In this document: piece by piece, positions 55,836 to 64,000 of the stretch
How the letters are laid out: every line of letters begins with the position of its first letter
How positions within the stretch are numbered: position 1 is the first letter of the stretch
NCBI RefSeq assembly: GCF_000265245.1
Contig: NZ_AJKS02000016.1
Span: 1-64,000 of the forward strand
Reading direction: 5' to 3'
Source: Halomonas smyrnensis AAD6
Lineage (GTDB): Bacteria; Pseudomonadota; Gammaproteobacteria; Pseudomonadales; Halomonadaceae
DNA: 64,000 nucleotides
The notes under the pieces: model-generated
Seen by the model: the letters and a program-made list of their open reading frames with translations, nothing else
What the model was told of the DNA's origin: nothing
Databases searched by the model: none
Program-made: the position numbers and the translations under genes

Positions 55836-56953
55836 GGCCGCGCCTCCTGGCTGGGGAAGAGTCGCATCGCCTCGGCCGGCAGTCGCACCCCGAGGGTCAT
55901 GCCCGGGGTCAGGCGCAGCGCCTCGCCGTCTCGCACGGCGATGTCTGCCGTCAATGCCTGATGACACTCCTCGAGCGTCAGGCTGACACGCAGGAAGGCC
56001 CCCAGGAATTCGATGTGTTCCACCCGCGCCGACAGGCCCTCGTCACTGCGACACAGTTCCACGGCCTCGGGACGAATGGCCAACCGGGCGTGCTCCAGGT
56101 CGGCGCACTCATGGGTCGTGCAATCCAGACGACGCTCACCGAGCCGCAGGCGTTGCGTGCCTTCCGGGCAGCACTCGAGAAAGTTCATGCTGCCGATGAA
56201 CTCGGCCACGAAGGCGCTGGCGGGGTGTCGATAGATCTCGGCCGGCGTGCCCACCTGCTCGATCACGCCGTGATTCATCACCACGATACGATCGGCCATG
56301 GCCAGGGCCTCTTCCTGGTCGTGGGTCACCATGATGGTGGTCACGCCAAGGCTGGCCTGCAGCGCCTTGATCTGGCTGCGCAGATGCACACGCACCCGCG
56401 CATCCAGCGCCGACAGCGGCTCATCGAGCAGCAGCAGCCCCGGCTCGGTGGCCAACGCACGCGCCAGCGCGACACGCTGCTGCTGCCCCCCGGAGAGGGC
56501 CGCCGGATACTTGCCCTCGCTGCCGACCAGATCGACCAGGGCCAGCAGCTCGGCCACCCGTTCACGCATCCGGTGACGATCGTCGCGCCGGTTGCGCAGC
56601 CCATAGGCCACGTTGTCGAAGACCGTCAGGTTGGGGAAGAGCGCATACGACTGGAAGACGATGCCGAAGTCTCGTGCCTGGGGCGGCAGGCGCGAGATGT
56701 CGCGCCCGCACTGGACGATGCGCCCCGCGCTCTGCGGCGCCAGCCCCGCGATGGCGCGCAGCAGGGTCGTCTTGCCGCAGCCGGAGGGCCCCAGAAAGCA
56801 GACGAACTCGCCTTCACGAATGGTCAGATCGATATCTTGCAGGGCCGTGAAATGGCCGAAGCGTTTGCTGAGCCCGGCAATCTCGAGATGAATCCCCGCA
56901 TCGGCGACGGCGGCATGAGCCGCAGAGGATACGGGGGCGGTCAGGGTGGTCAT
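55832..56953 (-). CDS. phnT: 2-aminoethylphosphonate ABC transporter ATP-binding protein
   Basis: A 373-residue ABC ATPase with Walker A FLGPSGCGKTTLLRAIAGL, Q-loop FQSYALF, signature LSGGQQQRVALARALA, Walker B LLLLDEPLSALDARV and a C-terminal TOBE domain. Start at 56953 (MTTLTAPVSS) was chosen because family homology begins shortly after; the frame is open further upstream. It lies 61 nt after phnS. Confidence 0.92.
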   Translation of the reverse strand: MTTLTAPVSSAAHAAVADAGIHLEIAGLSKRFGHFTALQDIDLTIREGEFVCFLGPSGCGKTTLLRAIAGLAPQSAGRIVQCGRDISRLPPQARDFGIVFQSYALFPNLTVFDNVAYGLRNRRDDRHRMRERVAELLALVDLVGSEGKYPAALSGGQQQRVALARALATEPGLLLLDEPLSALDARVRVHLRSQIKALQASLGVTTIMVTHDQEEALAMADRIVVMNHGVIEQVGTPAEIYRHPASAFVAEFIGSMNFLECCPEGTQRLRLGERRLDCTTHECADLEHARLAIRPEAVELCRSDEGLSARVEHIEFLGAFLRVSLTLEECHQALTADIAVRDGEALRLTPGMTLGVRLPAEAMRLFPSQEARP

Positions 56954-57014
56954 GACGAAATACTCCCGACCCCGGCGCAACACGCCGGGGCGATCACAAG
57001 AATAGCGAGGTGGC

Positions 57015-58046
57015 TTACTGGCTATCGGACTTGCCGTCATAACGGCCCTGCCATTCCTGAAGCAGGCGTTCGCGGTTGTTGGCCGCCCAGTTGAAATCGG
57101 CATCGATCATCAGGTCGGAGATGTTGGCGGGATAGTGATCGATGGGCTGGGCCACCCCCGGATAGGCGACGACCGCATATCCTTCGTTGTAGAGCGCATT
57201 GGCTTCCTCGGTCACCGCCCAGTCGAGCAGCGTCTCGGCGGCATCACGCTTGTCGCTGCCCTCGATGATGGCCGCGGCCTCCATGTCCCAGCCGACGCCT
57301 TCCGTGGGGAAGACCAGCTCGACGGGCGCCCCCTGAGACATCAGGCGTGCGCCCCGGAAGGCGAAGGAGACCCCCACCACCGCCTCGCCGGAGGCGGCCA
57401 GGTTGCAGGGAGCCGAACCGGAGTGGGTATAGCGCGAGATGTTCTGGTGGAGACGATCCATGTAGTCCCAGGCGCCCTCCTCGTTCCACAACTGCATCCA
57501 GCTGGCGACATCCAGATAGCCGGTGCCCGAGGAGCTCGGGTTCGGCATGATCACATGCCCTTCATACTCAGGACGGGTGAGGTCTTCCCAGGAGCTGGGC
57601 TTGGGGACGCCGAGGCGTTCGCCTTCGATGGTGTTGTAGCAGAGCGATGCGACCCAGGCGTCCATGCCGACCCAGGCCGGCTCCTTGCCTTCGCGGATCG
57701 CCGGATCGACGAACTTGGGATCCAGGGCCTCAACGCCCTCGGGGGCATAGCGGGCCAGCATGCCCTCGTCCTCCAGCACCAGCAGGCTGGTGGCCGCCAG
57801 CCCCCAGACCACATCGGCCTGGGGGTTATCCTTCTCGGCCAACAGGCGAGCGGTGATCACACCGGTGGAGTCCCGCACCCAGTTGATCTCGATATCCGGG
57901 TGCGCCTGCTGGAAGCGCTCGGCATATTTCTGCAGATCGTCGGCCTCGACGGCGGTGTAGACGTTCAGCTCGGTCGCGGCCTGGGCAGCAGTGGACAATG
58001 TCAGGCCGATGGCGCTGGCCACCAGGGTGCGAGTGAAGAAGGACAT
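57015..58046 (-). CDS. phnS: 2-aminoethylphosphonate substrate-binding protein
   Basis: A 343-residue periplasmic iron(III)/phosphonate-type binding protein. Signal peptide MSFFTRTLVASAIGLTLSTA ends at AQA; ELNVYTAVEADDLQKYAERF and NPSSSGTGYLDVASWMQLW are typical of the AEP-binding PhnS2 group. First structural gene after the PhnR operator at 58093. The ATG at 58046 fits the signal peptide. Confidence 0.9.
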   Translation of the reverse strand: MSFFTRTLVASAIGLTLSTAAQAATELNVYTAVEADDLQKYAERFQQAHPDIEINWVRDSTGVITARLLAEKDNPQADVVWGLAATSLLVLEDEGMLARYAPEGVEALDPKFVDPAIREGKEPAWVGMDAWVASLCYNTIEGERLGVPKPSSWEDLTRPEYEGHVIMPNPSSSGTGYLDVASWMQLWNEEGAWDYMDRLHQNISRYTHSGSAPCNLAASGEAVVGVSFAFRGARLMSQGAPVELVFPTEGVGWDMEAAAIIEGSDKRDAAETLLDWAVTEEANALYNEGYAVVAYPGVAQPIDHYPANISDLMIDADFNWAANNRERLLQEWQGRYDGKSDSQ

Positions 58047-58092
58047 GGGACTCTCCGGCTCTTGGTGAAGGTCAGACGGGTGATTGCCCATC

Positions 58093-58104
58093 TGGTATAT
58101 ACCA
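58093..58104 (-). promoter_or_regulatory. PhnR-type operator upstream of phnS
   Basis: TGGTATATACCA, identical to the site before phnW, 46 nt upstream of the phnS start codon and 71 bp from the phnR stop. The central TATATA may double as the -10 element of the transport operon, so a bound repressor would block the polymerase. Confidence 0.75.
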
Positions 58105-58175
58105 AGAGTCTGGCGAGCCTCCATGACAGCCCCGTGACAGAATCTTGAAGGCTGAGTGAAGCGTCTTTCGCTTAA

Positions 58176-58886
58176 TTAAACGGAGTTTTCCAATTCCACC
58201 GCGATGCACAGGGCGTTGTGCAGCCAGTGCTCTTCATCGTATTCCACCGGGCGGCGCTGCTCGTCGAAGATGGTGCGGCGTACGCTCAGCCCTGCCGTCC
58301 CGGCGGCCACACCCAACGCCTCTGCCTCCCGGGCGTGGATCGCCTCGGAGTATAGCCGCAGCGAACGGTGAGCCAGGGTCAGCCCCCAGCGTTCTCGTAG
58401 CTGGCCCCACAAGGAGCCGGTGAAATCGCCTTCCAGCAGCTGCGGGGCGCGCTCAGGCACGACCCAGAGCGACTCGCAAAGCACGGCCCTGTCGTCCACG
58501 AAGCGCCGACGACGGATATGGTGAAACGGCCGATCGAAGGGCAAGCCCAGGGCCTCCGCTGCAGGAGGGTGGGGACGGGTATCGGTGAGCAACACCTCGG
58601 TGCGTGGCCGACGCCCCTGAGCCTTCACGTAATCATTGAAGCCAGCGTCACGCGTCGGGTCATAGTCGAGACGCGGTGGTGATACGAACCAGCCACGGCG
58701 GTTGCTGCGGTGGATGCGCCCTTCCCCTTCCAACTGGGCCAATGCCTGGCGCAGGGTGACACGAGTGGTATGGAAACGCTCCGCCAGGACACGCTCCGAT
58801 GGCAACCGGTCATCCTCGAAGGCCTCGGGGTCTTGTATGAGATCTCGCAGCCGATCGGTGAGATGAAGGTAGTAGGCATCGCTCAT
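58176..58886 (-). CDS. phnR: GntR-family phosphonate utilisation regulator
   Basis: A 236-residue HutC-subfamily GntR regulator. LPSERVLAERFHTTRVTLRQALAQ-like winged HTH lies near residues 28-60, followed by a UTRA ligand domain (PFDRPFHHIRRRRFVDDRAV, PVEYDEEHWLHNAL). Position before phnSTVWX and the repeated palindrome make it their probable regulator; the inducer is likely aminoethylphosphonate or a breakdown product (inference). Confidence 0.9.
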   Translation of the reverse strand: MSDAYYLHLTDRLRDLIQDPEAFEDDRLPSERVLAERFHTTRVTLRQALAQLEGEGRIHRSNRRGWFVSPPRLDYDPTRDAGFNDYVKAQGRRPRTEVLLTDTRPHPPAAEALGLPFDRPFHHIRRRRFVDDRAVLCESLWVVPERAPQLLEGDFTGSLWGQLRERWGLTLAHRSLRLYSEAIHAREAEALGVAAGTAGLSVRRTIFDEQRRPVEYDEEHWLHNALCIAVELENSV

Positions 58887-59087
58887 GTCAGGGTTTCCAG
58901 CCGAGATTCAGGGCGGCGGCCAAAGGAACGCTGGCTGCCTGGGCGGATTCTGATTCTCGCATACTCAAGCGGTTAGCCGTCACCAACGACCCAACCGACT
59001 CTTTCGATTATCGACGCCGTTCAAAGCCATCACGCAGTGAACCGTCCCGGGATTCCCGGAGGCTCCAAACCTTGAGAGGATGGAGTC

Positions 59088-59408
59088 ATGAACACAACAA
59101 ACCGGTATTCCCCCGAGGTACGTCAGCGGGCGGTTCGTATGGTCTTCGACCACGAGGCCGACTATCCCTCCCAGTGGGCGGCCATTGGCGCCATTGCCCC
59201 CAAGATCGGCTGCACGCCAGAAACTCTGCGGAGCTGGGTCCGGCAGGCCGAGCGTGATGCGGGGCGTCGTGAAGGCACCACGACATCAGAGCGTGAGCGG
59301 ATCAAGGCACTGGAGCGCGAGAACCGGGAGTTGAAGCAGGCCAACGAGATCCTCCGGAAGGCGTCCGCGTATTTTGCCCAGGCGGAGCTCGACCGCCGCG
59401 GCAAGTGA
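59088..59408 (+). CDS. IS3-family transposase OrfA
   Basis: A 106-residue DNA-binding subunit: [20 protein letters not shown] and [18 protein letters not shown] form the HTH, and [20 protein letters not shown] is the leucine-zipper coiled coil. Its stop overlaps the OrfB start by one base. Confidence 0.92.
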   Translation: MNTTNRYSPEVRQRAVRMVFDHEADYPSQWAAIGAIAPKIGCTPETLRSWVRQAERDAGRREGTTTSERERIKALERENRELKQANEILRKASAYFAQAELDRRGK

Positions 59409-59584
59409 TGATCGAGTTCCTCGATGATCACCGGGAGACGTACGGGGTCGAGCCGATCTGCCGGATCCTGCCGATCGCCCCGTCGACGTACTACGCGCAC
59501 AAGGCTCGTGAAGCCCAGCCTGACCGCGCGCCGCCCCGAGTCCAGCGCGACCGCTGGCTGTGTGCTGAAATCCAACGCGTCTGA

Positions 59585-62105
<2,521 letters not shown>

Positions 62106-62636
62106 TTCCGCTGGCACGTGGATTCATGTATCTGGTGGCAGTGATGGACTGGCACAGTCGTCGAGTGCTGTCGTGGCGGGTTTCCAACACGCTGGACACC
62201 GACTTCTGTATTGATGCCCTGGAAGAGGCACTGACACGCCATGGGTCGCCGGAGATATTCAACACGGATCAGGGCTGCCAATTCTCCAGCCAGGACTTCA
62301 CCGACGTACTGGAGGCTCATGGCGTGACCATCAGCATGGACGGCAAAGGCTGCTACCGGGATAACATATTCGTGGAGCGACTCTGGCGCAGCGTGAAGTA
62401 TGAGTGCGTCTACCTGAAAGCCTTCAAGGATGGGGCTCAGCTAAAACAGGAGCTGGGCCGCTACTTCATCTGGTACAACCAGGAGCGGCCTCATCAGGGA
62501 CTGGACGATGCGACACCCGATGAGCTGTATTTCCCTCAATCACTGAACAAGGCGGCCTGACGCCGATGATGACCCGATCCGAGCTTAGATAGCCTGTCAG
62601 GTGGTCCAAAGAATGGGGTCCACTTCACCTCCGGTG

Positions 62637-62676
62637 ATGACAAGGTGGAGTAGTACGGCTATAATGTAGCTACATT
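62637..62676 (+). promoter_or_regulatory. Promoter and operator of the toxin-antitoxin pair
   Basis: ATGACA (62637-62642) and TATAAT (62660-62665) are separated by 17 bp, a near-consensus sigma-70 promoter. AATGTAGCTACATT (62663-62676) is a perfect palindrome overlapping the -10, the likely site of autorepression by antitoxin. The promoter lies just outside the IS right end. Confidence 0.8.
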
Positions 62677-62703
62677 GTGGCTACGAAAGAGAAGGAGAAT
62701 ATC

Positions 62704-62961
62704 ATGAGTGCTGATACCGTGGTCCGTGCCCGCATCGACAGCGAAACCAAAGAGCGTGCCACCGCCGCCCTTGAGGCCATGGGTCTATCCGTGTCCGACG
62801 CCATCCGCCTGCTGATGCTGCGGATCGCCGACGAGAAGCGCCTGCCATTTGCCGTGCAGGTGCCGAACGCCACCACGGCCAAGGCTCTGGAAGAGCTGGA
62901 TGCCGGCAAGGGCAAGCGCTTTGATAGCGCGGATGCGCTGTTCGAGGACCTGGGCATCTGA
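62704..62961 (+). CDS. RelB/DinJ-family antitoxin
   Basis: An 85-residue protein with a ribbon-helix-helix N-terminus (VVRARIDSETKERATAALEA, then GLSVSDAIRLLMLRI), a typical DinJ layout, and a C-terminal toxin-wrapping tail. AAGGAG precedes the ATG at 62704. The stop overlaps the toxin start by one base. Neutralises the toxin and represses the shared promoter (by family). Confidence 0.9.
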   Translation: MSADTVVRARIDSETKERATAALEAMGLSVSDAIRLLMLRIADEKRLPFAVQVPNATTAKALEELDAGKGKRFDSADALFEDLGI

Positions 62962-63233
62962 TGCTGACCCCAGTCCGTTCCAGCCAGTTCAAGCGAGATG
63001 TGAAGCGGGTCCAGAAGCGCGGCAAGGACATGGACAAGCTGCGGCGCTTGCTGGGCCTGCTGCTTGAGCAAACGCCCTTGCCGGATGCCTACCAGGATCA
63101 TCCGTTACGGGGGAACTGGAAGGGCTACCGAGATGCTCATATCGAACCCGATTGGTTGCTGCTGTATCGCGTAGTGGATGACGAACTGCACTTGGCGCGT
63201 ACTGGTAGCCACGATGATCTCTTCCGCGAGTAG
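62961..63233 (+). CDS. YafQ-family mRNA interferase toxin
   Basis: A 90-residue RelE-superfamily toxin. It has SSQFKRDVKRVQKRGKDM, then HPLRGNWKGYRDAHIEPDW with the family His/Asp residues, and LARTGSHDDLF with the catalytic His. YafQ proteins cleave mRNA on the ribosome. Coupled to the antitoxin gene. Confidence 0.92.
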   Translation: MLTPVRSSQFKRDVKRVQKRGKDMDKLRRLLGLLLEQTPLPDAYQDHPLRGNWKGYRDAHIEPDWLLLYRVVDDELHLARTGSHDDLFRE

Positions 63234-63490
63234 GGAAGGCAGGAAAGGATGATACTTCACCTCGCCGGTATGGCCGCTCCTGACAATAAATCAAAGGGTT
63301 ATACCCCGCCATAGGGCGATATTCTTTTTTCATCCCACATTAACGACCTTATCATGCGACTGGAGGATGGGGTGTTTAGGCGATGAACCTTCAATCACCG
63401 ATTGTGATGATGAAGGACTGTCAGACCGAGCTTCCTGAGTTATTTGCCAAGCGGGTAGTCAATCACATGGTACCCGACAGATAACCGAGA

Positions 63491-63690
63491 ATTTCGAGGC
63501 TGAAAATAAGCCAATAGCGCGACATTCGGTTCGATGCCGAAAAGGCCCCTTCGAGGCTGAAACGCTGACCATGGAGCCGCAAGAATATCGTCAGTGGGCC
63601 ATTTCGAGGCTGAAAAACAACCAATAGCACGGCAGGCGTTTCGAGGCGGAAAGAGGCCTTTCGATGTCGAAGCGCCGGTGGTGGCGGGGA
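63491..63690. repeat. 110-bp imperfect tandem duplication built of six short dyads
   Basis: A unit starting ATTTCGAGGCTGAAAA at 63491 is repeated at 63601. Each unit holds three copies of a TTCGAkGyyGAA dyad. The six copies start at 63493, 63530, 63550, 63603, 63640 and 63660, so spacing is 37, 20, 53, 37, 20. CCAATAGCrCGrC is also shared. No gene is seen in 63234-63800. Confidence 0.75.
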
Positions 63691-63800
63691 GAAGGGAGCG
63701 ATCGCCCACGAGCGGCTCTATAGCGGGCCTGGTGGGGCATTAGCGATAAGCCCCGCCTTATCAGTAGCTGGTTTGCATATCAGCGTCTTAAAAGTGTAAC

Positions 63801-63835
63801 CAGCAGCCCGGCCTTGTGCCGGGCTGCTGCGTTTT
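63801..63835 (+). terminator. Hairpin with short T-run, possible bidirectional terminator
   Basis: CAGCAGCCCGGC pairs with GCCGGGCTGCTG over 12 bp around CTTGT, followed by CGTTTT on the plus strand. On the minus strand it lies beyond the partial oxidase gene, so it may serve that gene. Confidence 0.7.
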
Positions 63836-63893
63836 GGGACTCAATCCTCCAGTGAGAAGAAATCCCCCGCATTGTCTTCGAAGGCATCGGCGA

Positions 63894-64000
63894 TCAACTG
63901 GCTTGAGCCTTCACCTGCTCGACGATGTGTGCGCCGATGGGGAGCGCGGAGGTGGCTGCCGGCGACGGGGCATTGCCGACATTGATGGTGCGGCGGGTGT
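63894..64000 (-). CDS. C-terminal end of a probable L-2-hydroxyglutarate oxidase (partial)
   Basis: About 34 codons are visible: TRRTINVGNAPSPAATSALP, then IGAHIVEQVKAQAS and a TGA. NAPSPAATSALPIG is the C-terminal flavin-contact motif of LhgO-type FAD oxidases. Right after the stop a different frame reads QLIADAFEDNAGDFFSLED before its own stop (63840-63895), which looks like the natural tail, so a one-base frameshift near 63896 is possible. Gene identity rests on one motif. Confidence 0.6.
   Translation of the reverse strand, partial: TRRTINVGNAPSPAATSALPIGAHIVEQVKAQAS

Noticed and set aside
63491..63690. CRISPR array
   Set aside because: Units are unequal, spacers are not unique sequences of constant length, and no cas gene is present.

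Overview
The window is high-GC, gene-dense DNA that reads like a halophilic gammaproteobacterium of the Halomonadaceae (Halomonas or a close relative). This is inferred from gene content and codon use: dnaX, 4.5S RNA, a yqjD-yqjE-yqjK set, an outer-membrane phospholipase, phosphonate genes that can yield glycine betaine, and almost universal G/C third positions. Long open frames antisense to real genes are common at this GC content and were ignored.

Layout. 1-10.6 kb is housekeeping: dnaX (cut by the left edge), a secreted nuclease-like protein, a Ca2+/Na+ exchanger, a deacetylase-cysK pair, 4.5S RNA, a two-gene unit of an ATP-grasp enzyme with a putative papain-fold protein, and tlyA. 10.6-28.1 kb holds a large MscS-family channel, pldA, yqjDEK, a ParA ATPase, a CHAD protein, a flavoprotein, an RND efflux pair, thioredoxin and a membrane diguanylate cyclase.

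28.3-46.6 kb is an exopolysaccharide (EPS) locus with its own control circuit. An H-NOX gas sensor is translationally coupled to a LuxO/SypG-like sigma-54 activator, followed by galE. Export and assembly genes (Wza-, Wzz/Wzc-, Wzy- and Wzx-like proteins, three glycosyltransferases and a WecG-WcaJ fusion) lie in four transcription units. Each unit has a -24/-12 promoter (TGGCmCG-N4-TTG), with TTGCA-N3-TGCAA type boxes upstream. At the far end are two overlapping hybrid sensor kinase genes and an HPt domain. The genes together suggest a nitric-oxide-responsive phosphorelay controlling EPS, comparable to the HnoX-HahK-SypF-SypG pathway of Vibrio fischeri but packed into one locus.

47-58.9 kb is a phosphonate island. 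A LysR regulator faces tmpAB (trimethyl-aminoethylphosphonate to glycine betaine plus phosphate). On the opposite strand lie phnR, phnS, phnT, a fused permease, phnW, phnX, an aminophosphonate-type flavin oxidase and an EamA transporter. Two identical palindromes, TGGTATATACCA, probably bind PhnR.

59.0-64 kb is mobile or accessory: an IS3-family element split by a 2.28-kb group II intron whose two flanks appear to come from different IS elements, a RelB/YafQ-type toxin-antitoxin pair, a 110-bp tandem repeat made of short dyads, and the C-terminal end of a probable L-2-hydroxyglutarate oxidase at the right edge. No tRNA, rRNA or CRISPR array was seen.
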